Assembly: GCA_963750995.1 (NCBI GenBank)
Contig: CAVVST010000005.1
Coordinates: forward strand, 62,001 to 126,000
Direction: 5' to 3'
DNA from: CAVVST01 sp963750995
GTDB lineage: Bacteria > Acidobacteriota > Vicinamibacteria > Vicinamibacterales > UBA2999
DNA length: 64,000 nucleotides
Numbering within the stretch: the stretch's first letter is position 1; every line of letters begins with the position of its first letter. The position numbers and the translations under genes are program-made. Below, one piece after another: positions 19,901 to 27,321 of this stretch. Below the pieces are notes generated by a model, which saw only the letters and a program-made list of their open reading frames with translations, was not told where the DNA came from and ran no database searches.

Positions 19901-20437
19901 ACCGTCGCGCTGGAGGCGCGCCTGCACGAACCGGTCGATGTCGTTGAGGACCGATCGACCCGCCGGGACCTGCGGCACCGCTGCCTTCTGGGGAGTGAGA
20001 AACGCCCAGTGCGGCTTGTACTCAGCGCCTTGCGCAATCCACGTCCGCAGGATCTCGATCTGCTGTTCGGAGAGCACCTTGTTGGTGGTCTGCGGCGGCA
20101 TCCGCACGGCGGCGTTCGCGTGCGTGACGCGGAAAATCATCTGGCTGTCGGCGGGCTTGCCAGGCACGATGGCAAACGTCCCGGGGCGACGCAGCGCGGC
20201 ATACGCGCCCTCCGCCGTGTCGAGCCGCAGGCCGGCCTGGCGGCTCTTTTCATCGGGGCCGTGGCAGCGGAAGCAGTTGTCGGAAAGAATCGGTCGGACG
20301 TCCCAGTTGTAGTCGATGAGTCGCGCCGCCGCCGCAGCAGTGGACGCAGGAGCGGGTGTCTGTGCGGACACACTGATCAGTGCGGCCAGCAGACCCGTGC
20401 AGGTAACCAGGAACCCCGCGCGAAACGGCCGTTTCAT
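17000..20437 (-). CDS. DUF1549/DUF1553 protein with cytochrome c and LamG-like domains
   Basis: 1145 residues from ATG 20437, chosen because the signal peptide begins there; a longer in-frame extension to 20515 lacks sense. Signal peptide ends at ISVSAQ. A PSCyt1 haem motif CFRCH is at 55-59, then DUF1549 (DTSPQAYERVVDRLLAS, YAESDGF) with a second CxxCH-like motif CARCHDH at ~346-352. A coiled segment and a LamG/concanavalin-like region (~580-735, FSIDLWVKAAQ) follow, and DUF1553 is at the C-terminus (NRTWQMHFGRGLV, RRRTSNSPLQALVLL). Such proteins are periplasmic and presumed electron-transfer linked; the substrate is unknown. First gene of the operon running to 6372. Confidence 0.9.
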   Translation of the reverse strand: MKRPFRAGFLVTCTGLLAALISVSAQTPAPASTAAAAARLIDYNWDVRPILSDNCFRCHGPDEKSRQAGLRLDTAEGAYAALRRPGTFAIVPGKPADSQMIFRVTHANAAVRMPPQTTNKVLSEQQIEILRTWIAQGAEYKPHWAFLTPQKAAVPQVPAGRSVLNDIDRFVQARLQRDGLTLSPAADKETLINRVTLTLTGLPPTLAEVDAFLKDTSPQAYERVVDRLLASTAYAEHMSEQWLDVARYAESDGFLDDLHDRLLWPYRDWVIKALNANMPFDQFATWQLAGDLLPNATKEQKLATAFLRLGKRTNENGAIDEEYRVEYAVDRAVTIGTGFLAMTVGCARCHDHKYDPIPTKDFYSLTGFFNSTDEPGFYAPGRTGVTPGPTLQWADAATEKKIADAQAEIRRRELAYDRAREQAGRDAAAKADALVASHADAGQAIQRSLEHGLVAYYPFDETAPIPDDQLPTPLPQARLSPPPLAPLSFQEPCTSNNGPLVSDEECRRRFREAAAAAAAEGRVSRALPGGLVREDLAISPSAGGGAPPAVVAQADLREGVRGKALYFADQEVAILGKGVGYYERTQPFSIDLWVKAAQVYEDVVILHHRETENAGNAGYQLQLEKNHLRWEMMHARAGNGVSLLSKQPIPVNEWIHITLSYDGSSRAAGTALYLNGARAETDVTRDNLTRTIIPNGNANQADQALGLAFGRRLRAQPMKGGAIDEVRVFRSALTPVEVRYLHTADAAATRQQIADVLVAGDPRVEQALTALTSARNVENDLVSVLPQVMIMGDTPTPRPTYVLVRGNYEDHGEQVPSRGLNQVLPWDAAWPENRVGLAKWLFDARNPLTSRVFVNRTWQMHFGRGLVETAEDFGSQGSIPTHPELLDSLAVSFRESGWDIKKLHRQIVLSGTYRQQSDVTADVLQKDPNNLLLARYTRLRMPAEMVRDQALAASGLLVKRVGGPSVYPYQPPNMWDGFNVYAYPDAAAVPADEHHRRSMYSFVKRNSPHPNMATFDLPDRGGASARRRTSNSPLQALVLLDDPQFLEAYRGLAARVLSTETDTDARLTMIVRLATRRHPRADEMATLREYYAAQVKRFGEDRDAATALVKIGVTPVPAGVDVVQLAAFTNIVTVVMNTPDAYTLR

Positions 20438-20567
20438 CTGCACCTCGGCACGTGGACGGACAAGGAGGAGACCGGGGAAGGCGTACACCCGCGCATGCCC
20501 GCGCAGGCCGAACAATTTTACCGGCGCGGCGATCGAGAGTCAACGCAAACGGCGTGTTTACTTCAAC

Positions 20568-21557
20568 TTATCGATGGTCCGCGTGGGCGCCGGCGATCGC
20601 GGTCCAGGTTCGCGCCCCGTGTGCCGCGAACGGCCCTTCGTAAACCGCGCACCCGGCCCCGTACTCCGCACGGACCAGGTCCGCGAGGCGGGTCCCGGCC
20701 GCGTCTCCGGCCACGATGCCGTAGACCGCAGGTCCCCACGAGCTCTGTCCAACCCCAGCCGCGCCCCATTCGCCCATGCGGCGCACCAGCGCTTCACCGG
20801 GGCCGGGCGCGAACGTGCCGCCCTGCACGGGCGCAAACCAGCGGCCAGTGGTTTCCTGGATCTCCGTGAGCGCTCCGCCGAACGCATCGATGTCCCCGTC
20901 GGCCAGCGCGGGCAGCAGCGCCATCAGCACGAGATGGGAGACGTGCTCGACTTCCCCGCCGGGCGGTGCCGGCAGGCGCTCAAAGGCCGCGGCTTCATCC
21001 TTTCCACTCAGGCCCGACGCCGTATCCGGCACCGCGACGACGCATCGCCACGACGCGGGAAACGGCAGCCGCGCCAGGAGCGGCCCCGCGGACATGCCGC
21101 CGTCCGCGGGACGATGGCCGCCCTCAACCACGAGCCCGCCGCCGGAAAATGTCCACATCCCGATCGCCGAACGCCTGCCGCGGCCGACCGCGTTGGCCAG
21201 CTGCGCGACGTCCGCCGTGATGCCGTGCACCTCCGCCAGCGCTCGCGCCACCGCCAGCGCGAGTTGCGTCCCCGACCCGAGCCCCGCATGTGGCGGAAGC
21301 GCGTGATGGACGCGTACATGCGCACCGCCCTGGATTTCGTGGTGCGTGAGGAATCGTTTCGCGAATTCCGCGGCCCGATCGGCGTCCTCACCGACCACGA
21401 CGAGATTGCCTGCCGCGCACGCGGACACCTGTGTCGTCGGCCCCGGTGCCGCGGCACCGATGCCACCGAACCAGCGGCCACGATCGCCGCGCAAATCGAG
21501 CACACCAAAATGAAGGCGCGCCCGCGTCTCGACGAACACTTCGTCGCGGACCGTCAT
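20568..21557 (-). CDS. mptG: Beta-ribofuranosylaminobenzene 5'-phosphate synthase
   Basis: 329 residues of the GHMP-kinase-like fold. The N-terminus reads ARLHFGVLDL, typical of beta-RFAP synthases. The glycine-rich motif PPHAGLGSGTQ is at 88-98. GRGRRSAIGMWTFSGGGLVVEGGH is also characteristic. The enzyme condenses p-aminobenzoate with PRPP, losing CO2 and PPi, the first committed step in making the arylamine arm of H4MPT. The start overlaps the DUF447 stop (ATGA), so the two are translationally coupled. pabA, pabB and a pabC-like gene lie just upstream and would supply the substrate. Confidence 0.92.
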   Translation of the reverse strand: MTVRDEVFVETRARLHFGVLDLRGDRGRWFGGIGAAAPGPTTQVSACAAGNLVVVGEDADRAAEFAKRFLTHHEIQGGAHVRVHHALPPHAGLGSGTQLALAVARALAEVHGITADVAQLANAVGRGRRSAIGMWTFSGGGLVVEGGHRPADGGMSAGPLLARLPFPASWRCVVAVPDTASGLSGKDEAAAFERLPAPPGGEVEHVSHLVLMALLPALADGDIDAFGGALTEIQETTGRWFAPVQGGTFAPGPGEALVRRMGEWGAAGVGQSSWGPAVYGIVAGDAAGTRLADLVRAEYGAGCAVYEGPFAAHGARTWTAIAGAHADHR

Positions 21558-22123
21558 GCCCGGTCAGGCGTGGCCACCGGTACCGACGCCACGTATTTCG
21601 TCAGCAGGGCCATTGCCTCCACCTCGCGCGGCCCCGCGGTCTTGTCGACGATGACCTGAAGGCGCGCGAGCTCGCTGTCGATGAGGGTCCGCGGCAACAG
21701 GTGCAGACGGGTCGCGTAGATTGCCGCCTCGAGGACGGCGTGCCGGGCGCGGTTGAAGCCGATGAACTCCCGCCGGGCGCCGCGGTGCACCACCGTCGTC
21801 TCAATTCGCGAGCGAGGCGGACTGCTGTCGATGGCACGCACCTCGACTTCGCGCCATGAGCAGCACTCAGCGAGCACAACCCCGCGCACGACGTATGCAG
21901 GCTCAGTTGGGTACACGGGATTCGAGATCGCCGCCTGCGCAAACAGCATCACGTCGTCTGTGAGGTTCACCACCGCCGCGCGGGTCGCCATCACGTTCCG
22001 GTAGGTGGCTGTTTCGAGAAACGGTTTCAGGACGATGGCGTCGTCACCCCATTCGACCCCCATCGGGGCACAGTTCACGTCACCGCTGGCGTCGAGCGTG
22101 GTGACGATCGCCTCAACGATCAC
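21554..22123 (-). CDS. DUF447 family protein of H4MPT gene islands
   Basis: 189 residues. The N-terminal half has a flavin-reductase/PNPOx-like split barrel pattern (NCAPMGVEWGDDAIVLKPF, TYRNVMATRAAVVNLTDDVMLFA) and the C-terminal half is helical (GFNRARHAVLEAAIYATRLHLL). DUF447 proteins occur in methanogens and in bacteria with H4MPT/MFR-linked C1 genes; a precise reaction is not established. It overlaps mptG by four bases and is separated from the pabC-like gene upstream by a 214-base palindromic region. Confidence 0.85.
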   Translation of the reverse strand: MIVEAIVTTLDASGDVNCAPMGVEWGDDAIVLKPFLETATYRNVMATRAAVVNLTDDVMLFAQAAISNPVYPTEPAYVVRGVVLAECCSWREVEVRAIDSSPPRSRIETTVVHRGARREFIGFNRARHAVLEAAIYATRLHLLPRTLIDSELARLQVIVDKTAGPREVEAMALLTKYVASVPVATPDRA

Positions 22124-22137
22124 GAAAACTTCCGTTG

Positions 22138-22325
22138 TTCACTCTTCTGGGTTCTCACTTCTCGGTTCGTGTTCACGTTCAAGTTCGGTTCCCGGTTCGG
22201 TCCGGCTGAAGGCGGACACTCCGTACTCACACGTAGCACCCATTCGTAGTGTCCGGCTTCAGCCGGACCCGAACCTGAATGTGAACGTGAACACGAACCG
22301 AGAAGTGAGAACCCAGAAGAGTGAA
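22138..22325. repeat. Nested inverted repeat with 44-base arms
   Basis: Bases 22138-22181 and 22282-22325 are perfect 44-base reverse complements. Inside them sits a second palindromic unit: GGTCCGGCTGAAGGCGGACAC (22199-22219) and the near-perfect palindrome GTCCGGCTTCAGCCGGAC (22251-22268). The element fills the gap between DUF447 and the pabC-like gene. It may be a mobile palindromic element that can also form a strong RNA hairpin inside the operon. Confidence 0.85.
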
Positions 22326-22337
22326 CGATATGGACAC

Positions 22338-23208
22338 TCACGCGCACTCCCGGTCGAATAGCGCGAGGTAGGCGGCGGTCATGCGCCTGGTGATGTCGCC
22401 CGGGACGCCGGCGGCCGATTGGCTTCGTGCCGACTCGCACCAGCGGAGCAATCCCGCGCAGCGAGCTGGTCAGAAACGCCTCGTCGGCGGCGAGCAATTC
22501 GTCGAGTCCGAACGCGCGCTCGGCGACGGTGACGCCTTCCCGCTGCGCCAGTTCAATGATCGCTTCACGAGTAATACCTGGCAGGGCGCCACACGCGACC
22601 GGCGGCGTCGTGAGCACCGTTCGCCTCCATGCGAACAAATTGCTGGCGGTTGCTTCAGAGCAATGTCCCTGTGTGTCCAGGAACAGCGCCTCGTCGGCGC
22701 CGGCGCGCTGTGCCTCGAGCAGGCCCGCGATCGCGTCCGCGTACGCCAGCGTCTTCAGCCCCGCGGTCATGGCGTACTCGTTGCGACGGCCGGACGCGAC
22801 GTGAGCCGTCAGGCCGCCGGTGTAGATCGGCGGCGGAAACGACGGGAGCGGCCCGGCGCTGATGATCACGGTCGGGCGCGGCTGCGCTGGAGGCGGCACA
22901 CCTGCCGGTCCGGGTCCGCGTGTGACCGTCAGGCGAATGGCTGCTTCGAGTGCGGCGGCCGATGTCGCCGCGCGGCTCACCCACTCGCGAAGCTCGCGCG
23001 GCGCCGGGATCTGCAGCAGCGTCAACCCGCGATCGAGCCGGGCGAGATGCCGGTCGAGGCGGAAGATCGCGCCTTCCCTCCCCCGCATCGTTTCAAACAC
23101 ACCGTCGCCGAGGGTGAACCCGCGATCCCGGGCGGAAAGGTGGGTTACGTCGTCCGCCTGCCGCTCGCCGTTCACCCAGACGATCGTCTGGGCGACGCTC
23201 ACACTCAC
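22338..23208 (-). CDS. pabC: Class IV aminotransferase (4-amino-4-deoxychorismate lyase-like), frameshifted near its 3' end
   Basis: Starts at GTG 23208, which overlaps the pabA stop (GTGA). Fold-type IV PLP enzyme: RDRGFTLGDGVFETMRG near residues 28-43, PLP lysine Lys152 (AGLKTLAYAD), Glu185 in HCSEATASN, and the C-terminal FLTSSLRGIAPL. The frame is lost at a CCCGGG tract near 22400. Dropping one C gives GDITRRM..AYLALFDRECA and a stop at 22338, the normal family end; unrepaired, the frame runs into the inverted repeat. With pabB and pabA it completes p-aminobenzoate synthesis, feeding mptG. Branched-chain or D-amino-acid aminotransferase activity cannot be excluded from sequence alone. Confidence 0.78.
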
Positions 23209-23906
23209 CGCACCAGCTCCACGGGCGGCGGCACGAACTCGCCGCCGGGCACGTTGTCGATGCTGCGGCGCCACCACGGCGCCTGCGGCGGTTCACGAGC
23301 GGCGTCGGCGCGCGGGGGCAATGCCGTGCCGCGCGACCGTTCGCCGTTGAGAAACCTGTCGAGCATGGCGTAGCCGTATTCACTCGCCGCCGATTCGGGA
23401 TGAAACTGGACGCCAACCACGGGGTGGCGCACGTGCTCGACCGCCATGATCTCGCCATCGTCATCCGCCGACGCAGTAACGCGCAGCTCGGGTGGCATGG
23501 AGGCAGGGGCGATGACCAGCGAGTGATACCGTGCCGCGAGCAGCGGCGACGGGAGGCCTGAAAACACGCCGGTGCCGGCATGGGTAATGCGCGACGTCTT
23601 GCCATGTACCGGGCGACCCGCACGCACGATGTCGGCGCCATAGGCGGCGCCGATGGCCTGGTGCCCGAGACAGACGCCGAGAATGGGGACCGCTGGTCCG
23701 AAGCGGCGTACCAGGTCAACGGAAATGCCCGCTTCGCGCGGAGTGCAGGGGCCCGGCGACAGGATGATGTGGCTGGGCGCCAGCGCCGCGATGTCGTCGA
23801 GCGACAGTGCATCGTTGCGCCGGACGAGCGCCTCGCCGCCCAGCTCGCGGACGTAGCGGGCGAGGTTGTGCACGAACGAATCGTAGTTATCGATGATCAG
23901 AATCAT
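23205..23906 (-). CDS. pabA: Aminodeoxychorismate/anthranilate synthase glutamine amidotransferase
   Basis: 233 residues, class I glutamine amidotransferase. It begins MILIIDNYDSFVHNL and has catalytic Cys79 (GVCLGHQ), His169 and Glu171 (QFHPE). A ~40-residue Arg/Pro-rich tail extends beyond the usual ~190-residue length. It delivers ammonia from glutamine to PabB for 4-amino-4-deoxychorismate. The start overlaps the pabB stop (ATGA), and its own stop overlaps the aminotransferase start, so the three genes form a tightly coupled unit. A TrpG role is possible in principle, but the partner is PabB-type and the context is H4MPT synthesis. Confidence 0.9.
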   Translation of the reverse strand: MILIIDNYDSFVHNLARYVRELGGEALVRRNDALSLDDIAALAPSHIILSPGPCTPREAGISVDLVRRFGPAVPILGVCLGHQAIGAAYGADIVRAGRPVHGKTSRITHAGTGVFSGLPSPLLAARYHSLVIAPASMPPELRVTASADDDGEIMAVEHVRHPVVGVQFHPESAASEYGYAMLDRFLNGERSRGTALPPRADAAREPPQAPWWRRSIDNVPGGEFVPPPVELVR

Positions 23907-25384
23907 TCGGGCACCGCAAGCGCATCGATCAGGCCCCGGGCCTTGTCGAGCGTTTCCTGGTACTCATCCGCGGGATTCGAGTCGGCAACCACGCCGCCCC
24001 CTGCACTGAAGTATACGCGGCGGTTGCGGACCACCGCCGTGCGGATGGCGATGCTGGTGTCGAGCTCGCCGCCAACGCTCCAGTAGCCGATCGATCCGCA
24101 GTACACACCTCGTCGCGACGGCTCGAGCTCGGCGATGATCTCCATCGCGCGCAGCTTCGGTGCGCCGGTGATCGACCCGCCCGGAAACGCGGCGCGAAGC
24201 AGATCGAGCGCGTCGGCGCCTGCGGCGAGCTGGCCGAGGACGGTCGAGACCAGATGATGGACCGTCGCGTACTGCTCGAGTGCGAAGAGTTCGTCGACGC
24301 GAACACTGCCGGGAGCGCACACACGCGACAGATCGTTCCGCATCAGATCGACGATCATCAGGTTCTCGGCGCGGTCCTTCGCGCTTTCCGCAAGCGCCTG
24401 GGCCAGGGCGGCGTCGTGCTCGGGACCGATTCCCCGCGGGCGGGTGCCCTTGATCGGACGGGTCTCGACACGGCCGGCGGAATCCGCCCGCAGGAAGCGC
24501 TCGGGCGACGCGCTCAGGATTGCCACGTCGGGGAAGTCGAGAAACGCGGCAAATGGGGCCGGGTTGCGCTCGCGAAGCCGGCGATACAGCGACCATGCCG
24601 GCTCGCGGAGCGGCGACTCGAAACGCTGCGACAGGTTCGCCTGAAAAATGTCGCCAGCGAAGATGTACTCCCTCACCCGTTCGACGGCTTGCAAGTATGC
24701 CTCGCGTGTAAATGACGACCGAATGGCGAGACGTGAATCCCACCACCCACTGTCGGCGGGGTACGACGGTGCCCGCTGATTCGATACGTAGTGTCCGGCG
24801 TTAGCCGGACTTTCCAGGTCCGCCTGAAGGCGGACACTACGTACAGGTGAATCACCCTCCAACAGCCGTCGGATACCTCGCGCTCGCTCGGAGGCACGGC
24901 GCGCCGCGCTGGCCTGCGCTGCTTCAGGCATCCCCGTGGAGATCAGCCAGGCTCTCGACTGGAGGTGATCCCACGCGAGGACCCAGTCGTAGATGCCGAG
25001 CACCACATCATCGAGAGCAAGATCGTCGTACACCGGCGCGGGCAGACGCTCGAGCGCGAGTCCCCAGTCGTAGGCGATATAGCCGGCGGCGCCACCTTGG
25101 AAAGGAGGCAGGCCGGGAACGGGCGCTGCAGCGAACGGCGCCAGGGCGCTGCGCACGTCGGCGAGCGGATCGCGCCGTGACGTGCCGCTGCGCACGACGG
25201 CGACTGGATCCGCCGTTACGTAGGAATACCGTCCCAGCCGCCGATCGCGCAACGCGCTGTCGAGGAACAGGCGATGCGGCAGCCCCTCCAGCAGTTCACA
25301 GCACCGGACGGGATCCGGAGGGGGAATCAGCTCCTCAACGAGTGGGCTTCTGGGTGAGGCGGACATGTTCCGACTTCGCGTCAT
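23903..25384 (-). CDS. pabB: Aminodeoxychorismate synthase component I
   Basis: 493 residues from ATG 25384; ATG 25366 is equally possible. The chorismate-binding domain occupies the C-terminal two thirds (FAGDIFQANLSQR, SASPERFLR, DLMRNDLSRV, GSITGAPKLRAMEII). The signature PIKGT (310-314) carries Lys312, the PabB-type residue, where TrpE has Ala. It aminates chorismate with PabA. Residues 181-200 are encoded by a palindromic element (24785-24843) that also occurs between genes in this window; it is inserted in frame in the linker between N- and C-terminal domains. The start overlaps the DHPS-like gene end by 30-50 bases. Confidence 0.9.
   Translation of the reverse strand: MTRSRNMSASPRSPLVEELIPPPDPVRCCELLEGLPHRLFLDSALRDRRLGRYSYVTADPVAVVRSGTSRRDPLADVRSALAPFAAAPVPGLPPFQGGAAGYIAYDWGLALERLPAPVYDDLALDDVVLGIYDWVLAWDHLQSRAWLISTGMPEAAQASAARRASERARGIRRLLEGDSPVRSVRLQADLESPANAGHYVSNQRAPSYPADSGWWDSRLAIRSSFTREAYLQAVERVREYIFAGDIFQANLSQRFESPLREPAWSLYRRLRERNPAPFAAFLDFPDVAILSASPERFLRADSAGRVETRPIKGTRPRGIGPEHDAALAQALAESAKDRAENLMIVDLMRNDLSRVCAPGSVRVDELFALEQYATVHHLVSTVLGQLAAGADALDLLRAAFPGGSITGAPKLRAMEIIAELEPSRRGVYCGSIGYWSVGGELDTSIAIRTAVVRNRRVYFSAGGGVVADSNPADEYQETLDKARGLIDALAVPE
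24785..24843. repeat. REP-like palindromic element inside the pabB reading frame
   Basis: TACGTAGTGTCCG (24785-24797) is the exact reverse complement of CGGACACTACGTA (24831-24843). Between them are two smaller palindromes of the GTCCGGC..GCCGGAC type. The same unit occurs in intergenic gaps at 22199-22268, 26771-26794, 32119-32138 and 38430-38455. Here it keeps the pabB frame and adds about 20 residues. Confidence 0.85.
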
Positions 25385-26732
25385 CGGACGGCGTGAGGTA
25401 GCCCCACGCGAGCGCGCCTTCCTGCCGGTAGGTCTTGCCGAGCGTCACGGCCAGGCTGGCGCGCGCCAGTTCCTTGCCGAGGTAAAAGGCATGGGCAGGG
25501 TCATCGACGTGCAGCTGGCTGAAAATGTCCTGGATGTCGGTACCCCGGATGAACACGGTGTTGTTCATGACCGTAATGCCGCGCGCATCCGCAAAGATCC
25601 GGTAATTGGGGTCGGTGATGCCGGCCTGGAGCGCGCGCAACTCCACTTCGGTGTAGGCCAGCACCGCCGGATCCTTGACCGTCACCAGACGGTCGTCGAT
25701 CCCCTTCGGGATTGTCTGGCTGGTCACTGCATAGTGCATCAGCCGCCGGGCCACGTCGATCTCGCGGACCGCGCCCCGCGCCCACGGCATCACTTCCGTC
25801 GTCAGCACCGTCCCGATGCGCAGCTCCTGGCAGATCGCGACGAGCAGCGCATTGACCCCGGTCGTGTCGGCAGCTGTCAGCTCGGTGAGATTGCCGATGC
25901 CCATCAGCATCGCAGCATCCGGGTAGCGCCGGCGGACGTCGGCGTAACGCTCGAGCGACGCCATGAAGCCGTGGCCGATCGGCTCGAGTACCGGGTCGAT
26001 CAGGAAGGCGACGCCGAGCCTGGCCAGCGTGTTGACGGTCGGCTCGATCGTGTCGAGCGATCCGCCGAGATCCGGGATGACCACGGCGCGCGCGCCGGTT
26101 CCCGCGAGATGGCTGGCAACATCGACGTTCGAGCGGTTGACGCTCAGCACCAGCTCGGCGCCGGCGTCGACCGCTTCGCGGATTTCGGCTTCGTCGAAGG
26201 TGTCGATGCTGACACGCATCCCGTCCGCGACCAGGCCGCGGACGATGGCGCCCAGCCCCGCAAACGGCAAGCCTGGTGTGCAGCCGATGTCGATGATGTC
26301 GGCGCCGGATGAGCGGAAATAGGCGGCGGCCGCCCGCACGGCGTCAGGCGTCAACCGGGGGGCATTGTTGATCTCGGCGAGGATCTCGATGTCCCACTCG
26401 CCGTATGCGGCCGCCACCGCGGCACGGCCGAAATGCTGGGGAATCTCGCGAAGGTCCTTCGGTCCCTTTTCGACGGCGACGCCCGCCGGGTCTTCAATCG
26501 CCCTGGGATCGCCTTCACACAGCCCCGGAATCAGGACCAGGTCGACGCCGCCGGGGATCTCGAGTGCGCGCGCGATCCAGTCGGTCGTCATCAGCGCCGC
26601 AACGGTGATCTTCAGGACGGCGATGTCGTACTCGAACGGAGGCGCCATCTCGGCGAGGACGCGCCGGAGTGCCGGCTCCGCGAGCTTGCCAGTGACGAAC
26701 AGGACACGACTGAGCGGCGCACCGCGGTTCAC
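25335..26732 (-). CDS. Dihydropteroate synthase-like protein (DUF6513 + pterin-binding) of H4MPT islands
   Basis: 465 residues. The N-terminal ~120 residues (VLFVTGKLAEPALRRVL, DLVLIPGLCEGD) match the DUF6513-type extension. The C-terminal TIM-barrel resembles dihydropteroate synthase (EINNAPRLTP, GADIIDIGCTPG, VSIDTF, VLSVNRSN, GIGNLTELT), but the usual sulfa/pABA-site residues are not obvious. Homologues in methanogens and H4MPT-using bacteria cluster with cofactor genes. A role in joining the pterin and arylamine halves, or in a later pterin step, has been suggested but I cannot confirm it. Directly upstream of pabB, overlapping it. Confidence 0.88.
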   Translation of the reverse strand: MNRGAPLSRVLFVTGKLAEPALRRVLAEMAPPFEYDIAVLKITVAALMTTDWIARALEIPGGVDLVLIPGLCEGDPRAIEDPAGVAVEKGPKDLREIPQHFGRAAVAAAYGEWDIEILAEINNAPRLTPDAVRAAAAYFRSSGADIIDIGCTPGLPFAGLGAIVRGLVADGMRVSIDTFDEAEIREAVDAGAELVLSVNRSNVDVASHLAGTGARAVVIPDLGGSLDTIEPTVNTLARLGVAFLIDPVLEPIGHGFMASLERYADVRRRYPDAAMLMGIGNLTELTAADTTGVNALLVAICQELRIGTVLTTEVMPWARGAVREIDVARRLMHYAVTSQTIPKGIDDRLVTVKDPAVLAYTEVELRALQAGITDPNYRIFADARGITVMNNTVFIRGTDIQDIFSQLHVDDPAHAFYLGKELARASLAVTLGKTYRQEGALAWGYLTPSDDAKSEHVRLTQKPTR

Positions 26733-26770
26733 GCTTCTAGCTCGCTTCTCTGTTCGTCTTGGCGGTCGTA

Positions 26771-26794
26771 CGTAGCGTCCGGCTTCAGCCGGAC
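26771..26794. repeat. REP-like palindrome GTCCGGCTTCAGCCGGAC
   Basis: A perfect 8-base stem (26777-26784 with 26787-26794) preceded by CGTAGC, in the 67-base gap between the pterin dehydratase and the DHPS-like gene. It is the same family as the element in pabB. Confidence 0.8.
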
Positions 26795-26799
26795 CGCAC

Positions 26800-27159
26800 T
26801 CACCGCGGATCGCCGCTCCGCACGAACTTGTTCGGCGTCCCCTCGAGTGCGCCGCCCGACGGGCGCCACAGCGCGATCTCGTCGAACTTTCGCGCCAGCT
26901 CGAAGTCCTTGTCGGTGATGCCGCCGGCGCTGTGCGTTGACAGCTTGACGGTAATTCGGCCCCAGGTCACGTTCATGTCCGGATGGTGGTACGCCGCTTC
27001 GGCGCAGTACCCGAGCGCATTCACAAGCATCAGCGTCGTCGGCCAGCCGTCGGTTTTGTAGACCCGCCGGATCCAGCCGTCCTCGAAATACCAGCCCGGG
27101 AGGGCCTTCAGTTTTTCGGCGATCTGGGCTTCGTCGTAGGTCTTTTCTTTTTCTGCCAT
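26800..27159 (-). CDS. Pterin-4a-carbinolamine dehydratase-like protein
   Basis: 119 residues from ATG 27159 (MAEKEKTYDEAQIAEKL); a longer in-frame extension into AT-rich DNA is disfavoured. The conserved active-site cluster HHPD is at 58-61 (AYHHPDMNVTWGRITVKL), with GWYFEDGWIRRVY and AYC upstream. Length fits PCD/DCoH (~95-120). The enzyme dehydrates 4a-hydroxy-tetrahydropterins. In this place it probably acts on an H4MPT-pathway pterin or protects reduced pterin, but no amino-acid hydroxylase is near. It heads the run DHPS-like, pabB, pabA, pabC. Confidence 0.88.
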   Translation of the reverse strand: MAEKEKTYDEAQIAEKLKALPGWYFEDGWIRRVYKTDGWPTTLMLVNALGYCAEAAYHHPDMNVTWGRITVKLSTHSAGGITDKDFELARKFDEIALWRPSGGALEGTPNKFVRSGDPR

Positions 27160-27321
27160 CACAACTCTCCGCCAGGACTCTATGGATCGATGATCGATGA
27201 TCTGAGCATCGATTTGTTCATCGATGTATCGATACATGTGAACAAGATTTCGATCAATGGAAGATTGGTTCGATCATCGATACCCAATGACCAACTCATC
27301 AATCATCGATCCTCAAATGAG
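27160..27321. repeat. ATCGAT-rich, low-GC palindromic intergenic region
   Basis: The 162-base gap is clearly poorer in GC than its surroundings and holds many overlapping ATCGAT/GATCGAT words. A near-palindrome from TTGTTCA (27214-27220) to TGAACAA (27239-27245) is centred on the perfect 14-base ATGTATCGATACAT (27224-27237). It separates the SDR and pterin dehydratase genes. It may be a promoter/operator region or a repeat element. Confidence 0.6.

Noticed and set aside
22120..22337. Continuation of the pabC frame through the inverted repeat to 22120
   Set aside because: The family end is found in the +1 frame at 22338; the tail encoded by the repeat is an artefact of one extra base.
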